Of a stretch of DNA of 64,000 nucleotides, positions 17,659-26,892 are shown in pieces. The translations under genes were made by a program, and so were the position numbers. Numbering within the stretch: position 1 is the stretch's first letter; the number at the start of each line of letters is the position of its first letter. Source of the DNA: Rhodocyclales bacterium (GTDB lineage Bacteria > Pseudomonadota > Gammaproteobacteria > Burkholderiales > Rhodocyclaceae); assembly GCA_026399475.1 (NCBI GenBank), contig JAPLQY010000086.1, forward strand, positions 1-64,000, read 5' to 3'. The notes under the pieces were generated by a model that was given only the letters and a program-made list of their open reading frames with translations, was not told the origin of the DNA and searched no databases.

Positions 17659-19008
17659 TCAGTCCGCTGATGTCAGTGTGGCGTAGAGATCGTGCACATC
17701 GCAGTCGATGACGCCGACCTCGGCAAACTCGCCGATCTCCAGGTCGTGGCCATCGGTGATGTACACCAGGCCATCGACGTCCGGCGCGTCGCCTTCCGAG
17801 CGGGCGATGGCGCCGTCTTCGTCGATGTCGTCGACCAGCACCTTGATGCGGCGGCCGATCTTCCTTTCGAGCCGCTGCGTGGAAATGTCTTCCTGATGCC
17901 GCAGCAGGCGCCCCTTGCGTTCTTCACGGAGGCCCTCCGGCAGCGCTCCGGGCAACTGGTTGGCCGTGGCGCCTTCGACGGGCGAGTAGGAGAAGGCGCC
18001 GACGCGATCGAGCTGGGCCTCGTCGAGAAAATCCAGCAGTTCGTTGAACTCGGCTTCGGTCTCGCCGGGAAAGCCGGTGATGAAGGTGCTGCGTATCGTC
18101 AGATCTGGCACTTCCCTGCGCCAGGCGGCGATGCGGTCGAGGACCTTTTCGGCAGAGGCGGGCCGCTTCATCAGCTTGAGGATGCGCTGACTGGCATGCT
18201 GGAAGGGCACGTCGAGATAGGGCAGGATATTTCCTTCCGCCATCAGCGGAATCAGGTCATCGACGCTGGGATAGGGATAGACGTAGTGCAGACGCACCCA
18301 CAGTCCGAGTTTGCCGAGTTCGCTGCACAGCTCAAAAAGCCTCGTCTTTACCGGCTTGCCGCCCCAGAAGCCCGTGCGGTACTTGACATCCACGCCGTAG
18401 GCACTGGTGTCCTGCGAAATCACCAGCAGTTCGCGCACCCCGGCATCCGCCAGGACTTCGGCTTCGCGCAATACCTCGCCGATCGGGCGCGAAACCAGAT
18501 CACCGCGCAGCGAGGGAATGATGCAGAAACTACAACGATGATTGCAGCCTTCGGAGATCTTGAGGTAGGCGTAATGGTCGGGCGTCAGGCGTATGCCCTG
18601 CGGCGGCACCAGGTCGACGAAGGGATCGTGCAAGGGAGGCAGATGCAGATGCACCGCTTCCATGACTTCCTGCAGGGCATGCGGCCCGGTAACCGCCAGC
18701 ACCTTGGGGTGGACGGCGCGAACGATGTCGTTGCCCGCCGCGTCCTTCTTCGCGCCGAGACAACCGGTGACGATCACCTTGCCATTCTCGGTAAGGGCCT
18801 CGCCGATGGCGTCGAGTGATTCCTCGACCGCCGCATCTATGAAGCCGCAAGTATTGACCACCACCAGATCGGCGCCGACGTAACTGCCGGAGATTTCGTA
18901 ACCCTCGGCACGCAGCCGGGTGAGTATCTGTTCCGCGTCGGACGCCGCCTTGGGACACCCCAGCGACACGAAGCCGACAGTCGGCGCCTTGGCTTTACGT
19001 CGCGCCAA
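17659..19008 (-). CDS. rimO: Ribosomal protein S12 methylthiotransferase RimO
   Basis: A radical-SAM enzyme of 449 residues that methylthiolates an Asp of ribosomal protein S12. The N-terminal MTTase domain has [16 protein letters not shown] and VVNTCGFID; the radical-SAM cluster is CNHRCSFC; a TRAM domain ends the protein. A longer frame runs back into phaR, but TTG at 19008, one base after the phaR stop, gives the expected length and N-terminus; the ribosome binding site is weak, suggesting translational coupling. Co-transcription with the PHB genes appears coincidental to function. Confidence 0.93.
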   Translation of the reverse strand: MARRKAKAPTVGFVSLGCPKAASDAEQILTRLRAEGYEISGSYVGADLVVVNTCGFIDAAVEESLDAIGEALTENGKVIVTGCLGAKKDAAGNDIVRAVHPKVLAVTGPHALQEVMEAVHLHLPPLHDPFVDLVPPQGIRLTPDHYAYLKISEGCNHRCSFCIIPSLRGDLVSRPIGEVLREAEVLADAGVRELLVISQDTSAYGVDVKYRTGFWGGKPVKTRLFELCSELGKLGLWVRLHYVYPYPSVDDLIPLMAEGNILPYLDVPFQHASQRILKLMKRPASAEKVLDRIAAWRREVPDLTIRSTFITGFPGETEAEFNELLDFLDEAQLDRVGAFSYSPVEGATANQLPGALPEGLREERKGRLLRHQEDISTQRLERKIGRRIKVLVDDIDEDGAIARSEGDAPDVDGLVYITDGHDLEIGEFAEVGVIDCDVHDLYATLTSAD

Positions 19009-19009
19009 C

Positions 19010-19561
19010 TTACTTCTTCTCGCTCTTTTCCTCGGGCTTGACGTAGATGCCAGGGAATATCTTGCGCGTCTGCTCCTGCATGGTGTCCTGCATCTGCTGA
19101 AACATCTTCTGACTCTGCTCAACGTAGGTGCCCATCATGTGCTGCATGGCCGGCCCCTGAAACTTGAGGAACTGCGCCCACAGATCCTGACTGTCGCCTG
19201 TGTTTTCACCATACAGCGTCTTGGCCTGTTCCTTGAGCTTGGCCTGCACCTCGGTGAAGGACTTGATGTTGTCCCCGATATAGCTGCCCATCATGCCCTG
19301 CATGGCATTGCCATAGAAGCGGATCATCTGCGACAGAAGTTCCGAAGAGAACATCGGCGCACCGCCGGCCTCTTCTTCAAGGATCACCTGCAACAGGATG
19401 GCCCGCGTGAGATCGTCACCGGATTTCGCGTCGACGACCTGAAAGGCCTCGTGTGCCAAGACCAGTTGCTTGACATCGGCCAGCGTGATGTAGGTGCTGG
19501 TGCGCGTGTCATAAAGGCGGCGATTCGGATATTTCTTGATGAGACGGCTCTGTGCGGCCAT
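19010..19561 (-). CDS. phaR: PHA synthesis repressor PhaR
   Basis: 183 residues. The N-terminal PHB/PHA accumulation regulator domain is unmistakable ([20 protein letters not shown], residues about 5-24), followed by a helical granule-binding region rich in Met/Gln. PhaR represses phasin and PHA genes and is titrated away by PHB granules. The ATG at 19561 has GGAGGGG 6 bases upstream, so it is preferred to the in-frame start at 19576. Last of the pha genes before rimO. A likely target site overlaps the phaC promoter at 23102-23130. Confidence 0.95.
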   Translation of the reverse strand: MAAQSRLIKKYPNRRLYDTRTSTYITLADVKQLVLAHEAFQVVDAKSGDDLTRAILLQVILEEEAGGAPMFSSELLSQMIRFYGNAMQGMMGSYIGDNIKSFTEVQAKLKEQAKTLYGENTGDSQDLWAQFLKFQGPAMQHMMGTYVEQSQKMFQQMQDTMQEQTRKIFPGIYVKPEEKSEKK

Positions 19562-19650
19562 TGTGTTCCCCTCCATAAAACCATTCTACTACCAGGGTGG
19601 CAGTCCTGGGATACCGGCCCCGCCCAGAGGGACCGGGACATAATACCAAG

Positions 19651-20391
19651 TCAACAATAGTGCAGCCCGCCATTGATATTCAAGGTGGCACCCGTCATGT
19701 AGCCGGCGAGATCCGATGCCAGATAGGCGCACAGCGCTCCGATTTCTTCGGGCTTGCCCAGACGCCCCACCGGAATGGTCGCCACGATCGAGTCACGCAC
19801 TTCCTGCTTGATCGCCATGACCATGTCCGTGCCGATATAGCCGGGGGCGATGGCATTGACCGTGACGCCTTTCCTGGCCACTTCGGCGGCGATGGCCCGG
19901 GTGAAGCCGAGGATGCCGGCCTTGGCCGCTGAATAGTTGGCCTGGCCGAACTGCCCCTTGATTCCGTTCACCGAGGACATGTTGATGACGCGGCCCCAGC
20001 CCCTGTCGGCCATACCTGCCAGCACATGATGGGTGACATTGAAGACGGAGTCGAGGTTGGTCGACAGCACGGCGTCCCACTGACCCTTGTCCATTTTCTT
20101 GAACACCGCATCGCGAGTGATGCCGGCGTTGTTCACCAGTACGTCAATCGGACCGACTTCGGCTTCCAGCTTCCTGACCATTGCCGCACAGGCGTCGTAA
20201 TCGGTGACATCCGCCTCGGCGACGATGAAATCAAAACCCTCCGATTTCATCCTGGCCAGCCATTCGTCCTTCGGCGGGAAATCCGGCAGACAATTTGCCG
20301 CAACCGTGAAACCGCTCTGAAACAGCGCCTTGCAGATCGCTGTGCCCAAACCGCCCATCGCGCCCGTTACCAATGCAATTCGTTTTGCCAT
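19651..20391 (-). CDS. phaB: Acetoacetyl-CoA reductase, second copy
   Basis: A 246-residue short-chain dehydrogenase: TGAMGGLG cofactor motif, NNAG, catalytic Ser in INMSSVNG and YSAAKAG with the catalytic Tyr-Lys. The SSVNGxKGQFGQxNYSAAKAG block is diagnostic of acetoacetyl-CoA reductases, which make (R)-3-hydroxybutyryl-CoA with NADPH for the PHA synthase. It is clearly diverged from the copy at 20513, so an old duplication with possible specialisation, not a recent repeat. Confidence 0.9.
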   Translation of the reverse strand: MAKRIALVTGAMGGLGTAICKALFQSGFTVAANCLPDFPPKDEWLARMKSEGFDFIVAEADVTDYDACAAMVRKLEAEVGPIDVLVNNAGITRDAVFKKMDKGQWDAVLSTNLDSVFNVTHHVLAGMADRGWGRVINMSSVNGIKGQFGQANYSAAKAGILGFTRAIAAEVARKGVTVNAIAPGYIGTDMVMAIKQEVRDSIVATIPVGRLGKPEEIGALCAYLASDLAGYMTGATLNINGGLHYC

Positions 20392-20512
20392 TTCTGCTAC
20401 TTCCCATAACGACCAAAAAACCTTATGTCTCCGTGCGCTTGCGCCGGGGACGGTATCCACCCGGCGCGGGCGAAGGGCGCTCTGCAAGCTGCAGCCTTCC
20501 GCCCGAGATGGA

Positions 20513-21253
20513 TCAATACATGTGCTGACCGCCGTTGATTGAAATGTTGGCACCGGTAACGAAAGCGGCTTCTTCGGAAGACAGGTAGGCCACCAGGCCG
20601 GCGACTTCTTCCGGCTTGCCCAGACGCGACTGCGGAATCTGCGGCAGGATCTTGCTGTCCAGCACTTCCTGCGGAATAGCCATGACCATCTTGGTGCCGA
20701 TGTAGCCCGGAGAAATGGTGTTCACCGTAACGCCCTTCTTGGCCACTTCGAGCGCCAGCGCCTTGGTGAAACCGTGCATGCCGGCCTTGGCGGCGGCATA
20801 GTTGGTCTGACCGAAGGCACCCTTCTGGCCATTCACCGAGGAAATGTTGATGACCCGGCCCCAGCCGCGCTCCATCATGCCGTCCATCACCTGCTTGGTC
20901 ATGTTGAAGGTGGAATCGAGATTGGTGTGGATCACCGCATCCCAATCGGCCTTGGTCATTTTCTTGAAGGTCATGTCGCGCGTGATGCCTGCGTTATTCA
21001 CCAGGACTTCCACCGGGCCGACGTCCTGGGCCACCTGTGCGACACAGGCCTTGCAGGAATCAAAATCACTCACGTCGCAGGGATAGGCCTTGAATCCGTA
21101 GCCCATGTCATTCATGGTCCGCAGCCATTCATGCGCCTTGGTGTTGGTGGGGCTGTAGGTCGTTACGACCTTGTAGCCAAGCGCCGCCAACTTGATACAG
21201 ATTGCTTCACCGAGACCGCCCATTCCACCCGTTACCAGTGCCACTCGCAGCAT
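20513..21253 (-). CDS. phaB: Acetoacetyl-CoA reductase PhaB
   Basis: 246 residues, same family as its downstream neighbour: TGGMGGLG, NNAGITRD, INISSVNGQKGAFGQTNYAA and YAAAKAG. It reduces acetoacetyl-CoA to (R)-3-hydroxybutyryl-CoA. It follows phaC by about 90 bases on the same strand. No beta-ketothiolase gene (phaA) is in this window, so acetoacetyl-CoA must come from a thiolase elsewhere. Confidence 0.94.
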   Translation of the reverse strand: MLRVALVTGGMGGLGEAICIKLAALGYKVVTTYSPTNTKAHEWLRTMNDMGYGFKAYPCDVSDFDSCKACVAQVAQDVGPVEVLVNNAGITRDMTFKKMTKADWDAVIHTNLDSTFNMTKQVMDGMMERGWGRVINISSVNGQKGAFGQTNYAAAKAGMHGFTKALALEVAKKGVTVNTISPGYIGTKMVMAIPQEVLDSKILPQIPQSRLGKPEEVAGLVAYLSSEEAAFVTGANISINGGQHMY

Positions 21254-21340
21254 TTTGCTTCTCCTATCGTTTTTGTTGGGTCGGGGCTATTGGATTTCCA
21301 TGCCGGAAGCAGCGCCCCTCGCAGACATCCGGCTTGCTCA

Positions 21341-23077
21341 TTATGCCTTTTCCTTGACGTAGCGTCCGGGAGCAGGCTCGCCGGGCGGGTAGGCCTTGCT
21401 GCCCAGGCGTCCGCGCGCCGGAACATCCTTGCCGCCGTAGCCCTTGAGCCACTTCGCCCACACCGGCCACCAACTGCCCGGAGCTTCTGTCGCGGTCTCA
21501 AACCATTCATCGGCATTGGCAGTCTTGTTGTCGTTCAACCAGTAGTTGCGCTTGTTCTTCACCGCCGGATTGATGACACCGGCAATGTGCCCCGAAGCAC
21601 CCAGGACAAAGGTGGTCTCGCCACCGAGCAGGCTGCGCGTCTGGTACGAGGTTTTCCACGGCACGATGTGATCTTCGCGACTGGCGTAGAGGAAGGCGGG
21701 CATGTCCACGCGGCCGAGATCGGCCTTGACGCCGCACATTTCCAGCTTGCCCGGAACCCGCAGATTGTTTTCGAGATACATGTTGCGCAGATACCAGGCG
21801 AGGAATGGTCCGGGAAGATTGGTTGCATCGGCATTCCAGAACAGCAGGTCGAACGCCGGCGGTTTGTTGCCCTTCAGGTAGTTGCCGACCACGTATTGCC
21901 AGATCAGGTCGTTGGCGCGCAGTGCAGAAAACACCGTCGCCAGTTCGCTGCCGCGCAGCAGGCCGCCCTTGCCGATGCCGGTCTCGCGCGCCTGTACCGC
22001 AGTTTCGTCGATGAAGTAACCGATCTCGCCGGTTTCCGAAAAATCCAGCAGGGTGGTCAACAGGGTGAGCGACGCGACCGGGTTTTCGCCGCGAATGCGC
22101 GCCACGGAGAGCGCGGCACCGAGTATCGTGCCGCCCACGCAGAAACCCAGGGCGTTGATCTGCTTGACCTTGCAGATGTCCTGCACCGCCTTGATCGCGG
22201 TCAGCGCACCCTTCTCGATGTAGTCATCCCAGGTCAGATGCCCGAGGTCGGCCTGTACGTTGCGCCAGGAAACGAGGAACACCGTGTTGCCCTGTTCCAC
22301 GGCATACCGCACCAGTGAATTTTCCGGTTGCAGATCGAGAATGTAATACTTGTTGATGCACGGCGGAACCATCAGGAAAGGCCGCTCCGCCACATTGTCG
22401 GTCAGCGGCGAATACTGGATGAGTTGCATCAATTCGTTTTCGAACACCACCGCCCCGGGCGTGATCGCCAGATTGCGACCGACCTCGAAAGCGCTGTCGT
22501 CGGTCATGGAGATGCGGCCCTTGTCCAAGTCGCTGAGCAGGTTCTGGATGCCCTTCTGTATACTTTCGCCCTTGGTCTCGAGCGCCTTCTGGACGAACTC
22601 GGGATTGGTGGCGAGGAAGTTCGACGGCGCCATCGCATCGACCATCTGCCGCGTCAGGAAACGCATGCGGTCCTTGGTCTGCCCGTCGGGCACCGGCGCC
22701 GCTTCGGCCATGCGCTTCATGTACTCGGCATTGATCAGATAAGACTGGCGCAGATAGTCATAGACCGGACTCTCACCCCAGGCCGGATGGTCGAAGCGCT
22801 TGTCACCCGGCGCCGGACTCGCCACTTGCGGACGGGGCTGATCGCCAGCCTTGCCCAGCATCCCTTGCCAGAGTTCGGCGTGCCGCCCCATCCATTCCTG
22901 TTGCAGGGTCTTGAGTGCCTCCGACTCGGCACTCCACACCGCCGGATTCACCGCGCCGGGCGCGGCGGACGCCTTCTGTTGCTGTTCGGCAAGAAATCGG
23001 TTAAAGCCTTGGGCCATGGCGTTTCCCGCCTGAAACATGGCTTGCAATGCGGCATTCTGGTCGGGAGGGAAAGACAT
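21341..23077 (-). CDS. phaC: Class I poly(3-hydroxyalkanoate) synthase PhaC
   Basis: 578 residues, the usual class I length. It polymerises (R)-3-hydroxyacyl-CoA at the granule surface. The lipase-like box GFCVGG holds the nucleophile Cys313; the catalytic Asp is in YASREDHIVPW and the His in GASGHIAGV. PhaC N-terminal domain features (WDDYIEKG, PPCINKYYILDL) are present. The family and the short-chain reductases next to it point to a PHB product. First gene of the operon, with the promoter 25 bases ahead of the start. Confidence 0.97.
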   Translation of the reverse strand: MSFPPDQNAALQAMFQAGNAMAQGFNRFLAEQQQKASAAPGAVNPAVWSAESEALKTLQQEWMGRHAELWQGMLGKAGDQPRPQVASPAPGDKRFDHPAWGESPVYDYLRQSYLINAEYMKRMAEAAPVPDGQTKDRMRFLTRQMVDAMAPSNFLATNPEFVQKALETKGESIQKGIQNLLSDLDKGRISMTDDSAFEVGRNLAITPGAVVFENELMQLIQYSPLTDNVAERPFLMVPPCINKYYILDLQPENSLVRYAVEQGNTVFLVSWRNVQADLGHLTWDDYIEKGALTAIKAVQDICKVKQINALGFCVGGTILGAALSVARIRGENPVASLTLLTTLLDFSETGEIGYFIDETAVQARETGIGKGGLLRGSELATVFSALRANDLIWQYVVGNYLKGNKPPAFDLLFWNADATNLPGPFLAWYLRNMYLENNLRVPGKLEMCGVKADLGRVDMPAFLYASREDHIVPWKTSYQTRSLLGGETTFVLGASGHIAGVINPAVKNKRNYWLNDNKTANADEWFETATEAPGSWWPVWAKWLKGYGGKDVPARGRLGSKAYPPGEPAPGRYVKEKA

Positions 23078-23101
23078 CGATGGCTCCTAAAAACGGGGTC
23101 G

Positions 23102-23130
23102 ATTTTGCACTGCACAATAAACGGTGTCAA
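23102..23130 (-). promoter_or_regulatory. phaC promoter with PhaR-like operator
   Basis: On the minus strand, a perfect -35 TTGACA (23125-23130), a 17-base spacer and -10 CAAAAT (23102-23107). A TTGTGCAGTGCAA element spans the spacer end and the -10. TGC/GCA-rich near-palindromes of this kind are known PhaR sites in other PHB producers, so repression by the nearby phaR product is likely. Confidence 0.65.
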
Positions 23131-23167
23131 GCAAGACGCTTGCGGCCCTTGTCCGTAAAATTGGCCA

Positions 23168-23395
23168 ATGTATGTAATCGCAATCGGGTGGCTCTATGTC
23201 ACCCTGCTGATGGCGGCCACAGAGGCGAATCTTACCGCCGGAGTGCTCACGTTTGTGGTCTATGGTGCTGCGCCACTCGCGCTGTTGCTGTGGCTCTTTG
23301 GAACGCCGCGACGAAACAGGGCCCGCTTATCCCGCGAAGCGGTCGACGATGCGGTCGGTAAGGACAATGGTTCCGATGCCGGCCGCGATCAGTAG
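23168..23395 (+). CDS. Small membrane protein, conserved hypothetical
   Basis: 75 residues with two hydrophobic helices (about 3-18 and 24-43) and a charged tail after FGTPRRNRARL. Similar small proteins recur in betaproteobacteria; function unknown. It is divergent from phaC, and its last 69 bases overlap the 3' end of the ZIP transporter gene on the other strand. Confidence 0.55.
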   Translation: MYVIAIGWLYVTLLMAATEANLTAGVLTFVVYGAAPLALLLWLFGTPRRNRARLSREAVDDAVGKDNGSDAGRDQ

Positions 23396-24124
23396 TACTT
23401 GCTGGATCGTGGCGCGAATTTCCGTGCGCTTGTGCAGACCCGGGATCAGGTCGGCAACGGCCACGTAGATCATGCTTGCCGCCGCCAGCGCCAGCAGCAT
23501 CGGCACCGCTTGTTGCGCCTGCCCCAGCGCAGCATAGGCGAGCAAGGCGCCCACCAGCGTCGCCAGGCTGGAAAGCAGGTTGAACGCCAGCGCGCGCCCC
23601 CTGGAGTAACCTGAATGCAGCAGGATCACGAAGTCGCCCACCTCCTGCGGAATCTCGTGCGCGATCATCGCCAGTGCGGTAACAATGCCGAGGCGTACGT
23701 CTTCCATGAAGGCCGCGGCGATCAGCACGCCATCGACAAAGTTGTGGAAAGTGTCGCCCACCAGAATCATCAGGCCGCTGCGACCGTGATCGTTAACGTG
23801 TTCATGGCTGAGGGCATGCGCCAGCGGCTCATGCCCTTCGCAAGCCTCGATGTGGCAATGGCGCCAGAGCACCAGTTTTTCCATGACGAAGAACGCCAGG
23901 ATGCCACCGAGAACCGTCGCCGTAGTGGATGACGCATCGCCGCTGGCGGTGATGGCATGCGGCAGCACCTCGAGGAATGAGGCCGCGAGCAGCGCGCCGA
24001 TGGCATAGCTGATGAGCAAAGACACCCATTGCGTCCGCGCCCGGAAGGCGAACGCCGCAGCGGCGAGAGCGCTCAGGGCGCCGCCAGCCAGCGACATCAG
24101 AATGATCCAGGAAAGAACCGACAT
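23327..24124 (-). CDS. ZIP-family divalent metal transporter
   Basis: 265 residues with seven or eight predicted membrane helices. Helix IV carries the metal-binding HNFVDG and helix V HEIPQE, both ZIP signatures; a His-rich loop (HCHIEACEGHEPLAHALSHE) lies between helices III and IV. Expected to import Zn2+ or a similar cation across the inner membrane. Convergent overlap with the small membrane protein gene. Confidence 0.92.
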   Translation of the reverse strand: MSVLSWIILMSLAGGALSALAAAAFAFRARTQWVSLLISYAIGALLAASFLEVLPHAITASGDASSTTATVLGGILAFFVMEKLVLWRHCHIEACEGHEPLAHALSHEHVNDHGRSGLMILVGDTFHNFVDGVLIAAAFMEDVRLGIVTALAMIAHEIPQEVGDFVILLHSGYSRGRALAFNLLSSLATLVGALLAYAALGQAQQAVPMLLALAAASMIYVAVADLIPGLHKRTEIRATIQQVLLIAAGIGTIVLTDRIVDRFAG

Positions 24125-24151
24125 GGGCCCGGAATTATAGGCGTGCAGACA

Positions 24152-24880
24152 CTAGTCCAGCCAGATCAGGCTGGCCATGCGCCCGGTCGTGCCGTCGCGG
24201 CGATAGGAAAAGAATCGCTCGGGGTCTCCCACGGTGCACGAGTCCGCGCCGGTGACGCGATGAATGCCCAGCGCATTAAGTCGCCGGCGCGCCAGGCCGG
24301 AAATGTCGCAGAGCCATTTGCCGTTGCCAGTCGCCGCAAACGCGCTCGCCGCCTGCGGGTCCTGGGCGAGGAAAATTTCGCGGACTTCGCCGCCGACTTC
24401 AAAAGCCTGCGGCCCGATGGCCGGGCCCAGCCATGCCATAAGACGCTCACCCGGTTCACGCAGCGCGGCGACCGTTGCCTCGATCACTCCTGCTGCCAGT
24501 CCGCGCCAACCCGCGTGTGCGATCGCTACCGCACTCGCCCGATCATCGCAGAGCAGCACGGGCAGGCAATCTGCAGTGAGCACGGCGCAAACCACGCCGC
24601 GCTGCCGAGTGAAACTTGCATCGGCCTGTGTGCCGGGCGCCGTCATCGCCGCATCGACGCAGCGCGTGCCATGCACCTGAGCCAGCCACAGCGGCTCCGC
24701 GGGCAGCTCAAGGCGCAGCAACGCCCGATTCGCGGTCACCGCATGGCGGTCATCGCCGACGTGAGCGCCGAGATTGAAGCTGTGCCACGGTGCACGGCTC
24801 GTGCCGCCGCGACGCGACGTCGCCAGCGCCCTCACGCCGGGCGGCGCCGGCCAGTCGGGCAGGATGAAGTTAACGCTCAT
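24152..24880 (-). CDS. pgeF: Peptidoglycan editing factor PgeF (YfiH family)
   Basis: 242 residues. Signature residues are LAQVHGTRCVDA, AVLTADCLPVLL and AIAHAGWRGLAAGVIEATV, giving the Cys and His of the active centre. The family removes misincorporated amino acids from peptidoglycan precursors and was earlier called polyphenol oxidase. The ATG at 24880 gives the usual N-terminus (NFILPDWPAPPGV); an upstream GTG is possible. In many proteobacteria pgeF lies beside rluD and bamD, as here. Confidence 0.92.
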   Translation of the reverse strand: MSVNFILPDWPAPPGVRALATSRRGGTSRAPWHSFNLGAHVGDDRHAVTANRALLRLELPAEPLWLAQVHGTRCVDAAMTAPGTQADASFTRQRGVVCAVLTADCLPVLLCDDRASAVAIAHAGWRGLAAGVIEATVAALREPGERLMAWLGPAIGPQAFEVGGEVREIFLAQDPQAASAFAATGNGKWLCDISGLARRRLNALGIHRVTGADSCTVGDPERFFSYRRDGTTGRMASLIWLD

Positions 24881-24900
24881 GATACCGAGCGTCACTTGCA

Positions 24901-24990
24901 GAAGATGAAACGCGCGAAAAGCCGATTGGTCGCCCGCCCCCCTTCCCCCCTCTCGGGGGGTTACTGATCGGCGCGCTGCGCGCGCAGATC
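24901..24990. repeat. Intergenic repeat, copy B (pair with 9451)
   Basis: Aligns with 9451-9545 at the same offsets: GATGAAAC, CGCGAAA, GCCCGCCCC, then a C-run/G-run hairpin and CTGAT. It lies between rluD and pgeF, both on the minus strand. Downstream is a GC-rich hairpin (GGCGCGCTGCGCGCGC). Confidence 0.5.
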
Positions 24991-25019
24991 ACAGGGGACT
25001 CCGCACAAGGGGTTTCCCC

Positions 25020-25994
25020 TTAGTCATGGCGCAATGCCTCCAGCAGTTGCGCAAAATCAGCGGGCAGCGGCGATTCCCAGGCCATTTCAGCACCCGTTGC
25101 CGGATGCCGCAATGCCAGCCGCCAGGCATGCAGCGCCTGGCGCGGAAACGCATCGAGCCGGGGATCTCCGCTCTTCGCCTTGCCGTACACGGGATCGCCG
25201 GCCAGGGGATGCTTGATCGAAGCGAGATGAACGCGAATCTGATGTGTGCGCCCCGTCTCCAGCCGGCATTCGAGCAGCGTGGCTTTGGCGAAGCGTTCAA
25301 GGACCGCGTAATGCGTTCTCGCTTCCTTGCCGCCGGTGCGCACGATGGCCATCCTGGTACGCTGCGCGGCGTGCCGCCCCAGCGGCGCATCGACGGTACC
25401 GTCGCGTTCTACCGTACCCAGCGCCAGGGCGACATAGTGCCGCTGCACCGTGCGCGCCTGCATCTGGCGCACCAGATCGGTCTGCGCGGTCAGCGTCCTC
25501 GCCACCACCAGCAGGCCGCTGGTGTCCTTGTCCAGCCGATGCACGATCCCGGCGCGCGGTATCCCGGCCAGTTGCGGCGCATGGTGCAACAGCGCATTCA
25601 TCAGCGTGCCCGAAGCATTGCCATTGCCCGGATGCACCACCAGTCCGGCCGGCTTGTCGACCACGATCAGGTGCTCGTCCTCGAACACCACGCTGAGCGC
25701 AATATCCTCTGCGGCATCGGCAAGACTCGCCGCGGGCGCCGCGGCGGCACCCGCCTCAAAAGCAATGCGCTCACCGCCATACACCTTGCGTTTGGGTTCC
25801 GCTTCGCTGCCATCAAGGCGAATCAAGCCCTGCTTGAGCCAGCCCTGCAGGCGACTGCGCGAGTGCTCGGGAAAGAGCTTGGCCAATGCCGCGTCGAGCC
25901 GCCAGCCGGCGCATTCCGTGGGGATTTCGGCGCTCGGGGGCAGGCGGGGGCTTGGGCTATAATCGGCCGGATATTCATGCGAGGTTTTCACCAT
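25020..25994 (-). CDS. rluD: 23S rRNA pseudouridine synthase RluD
   Basis: 324 residues: an N-terminal S4 RNA-binding domain (GWRLDAALAKLFPEHSRSRL, residues about 28-47), then a pseudouridine synthase domain with catalytic Asp in HRLDKDTSGLLVVART. RluD makes pseudouridines in helix 69 of 23S rRNA. The frame extends into bamD, but ATG at 25994 gives the family length and overlaps the bamD start codon on the other strand, so the two genes are divergent and share control sequence within each other's 5' ends. Confidence 0.93.
   Translation of the reverse strand: MVKTSHEYPADYSPSPRLPPSAEIPTECAGWRLDAALAKLFPEHSRSRLQGWLKQGLIRLDGSEAEPKRKVYGGERIAFEAGAAAAPAASLADAAEDIALSVVFEDEHLIVVDKPAGLVVHPGNGNASGTLMNALLHHAPQLAGIPRAGIVHRLDKDTSGLLVVARTLTAQTDLVRQMQARTVQRHYVALALGTVERDGTVDAPLGRHAAQRTRMAIVRTGGKEARTHYAVLERFAKATLLECRLETGRTHQIRVHLASIKHPLAGDPVYGKAKSGDPRLDAFPRQALHAWRLALRHPATGAEMAWESPLPADFAQLLEALRHD
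25958..25963 (+). promoter_or_regulatory. Possible -10 box for bamD
   Basis: A perfect TATAAT, 30 bases before the bamD ATG. No convincing -35 lies 16-18 bases upstream (G-rich), so this is tentative. Confidence 0.35.
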
Positions 25995-26817
25995 GCGTAG
26001 TGTAGCGGCATTCCTGCGGGCGCTCGCCCCCATCGTAGTCATTGGCGCCAGTCTCGGCGCGACCCTGCTGGGCGGTTGCGGCCTGCTGCCCGACATGGTC
26101 GACGAAACCGCCGGCTGGACACCCAACAAGCTCTACGCCGAAGCCAAGGACGCGATGGCCGACGGCGCCTACGACAAGGCCATCAAGTATTTCGAAAAGC
26201 TCGAGGCCCGCTTCCCCTATGGCCGCTACGCGCAGCAGGCGCAGCTCGAAGTCGCCTACGCCTATTTCCGCCAAAACGAGCCCGCCTCTGCCATCGGTGC
26301 CTGCGACCGTTTCATCCGCCTGCACCCGAATCACCCCAACGTCGACTACGCGTTCTATCTGAAGGGCCTGGCCAACTTCAACGAGGACCTCGGCCTGCTC
26401 GGCTACGTCAGCCTGCAGGATCTCACCGAGCGCGATCCCAAGGCCGCGCGCGACTCCTTCGATGCCTTCAAGGAGCTGGTCAGCAAGTATCCCGAAAGTC
26501 GTTACACGCCGGACGCGACCGCGCGCATGAAGTACCTGGTCAATGCGCTGGCCTCGCATGAGGTGCATGTCGCCCGCTACTACATGAAGCGGGAAGCCTA
26601 CGTCGCTGCCGTCAACCGGGCACAGACCGCGGTGAAAACCTATCCGGATGCCCCCGCCAATGAAGAGGCCCTGTTCGTCATGGTCAAGGCCTACGATCTG
26701 CTCGGCATGAACGACCTGCGCGACGACGCCGAACGTGTGATGCGCAAGAACTTCCCCAAGAGCGAATACTACGAACGCGGCCTCGATCGCACCGTGCCAT
26801 GGTGGCGGCTCTGGTAG
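25993..26817 (+). CDS. bamD: Outer membrane assembly lipoprotein BamD
   Basis: 274 residues. A signal peptide ends in the lipobox LLGGC (Cys near residue 30). TPR repeats follow, including YDKAIKYFEKLEARFPYGRYAQQAQLE, the BamD core. It is the essential lipoprotein of the BAM complex, on the periplasmic face of the outer membrane. Divergent from rluD, an order common in betaproteobacteria. Confidence 0.95.
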   Translation: MRSVAAFLRALAPIVVIGASLGATLLGGCGLLPDMVDETAGWTPNKLYAEAKDAMADGAYDKAIKYFEKLEARFPYGRYAQQAQLEVAYAYFRQNEPASAIGACDRFIRLHPNHPNVDYAFYLKGLANFNEDLGLLGYVSLQDLTERDPKAARDSFDAFKELVSKYPESRYTPDATARMKYLVNALASHEVHVARYYMKREAYVAAVNRAQTAVKTYPDAPANEEALFVMVKAYDLLGMNDLRDDAERVMRKNFPKSEYYERGLDRTVPWWRLW

Positions 26818-26892
26818 CCCGCTGAGCGACGCACTCCCGCCCGGGCCCCCGTTCAAAGCGGGGTGGGCACGCAACACCCCGAGGAGATTCCC

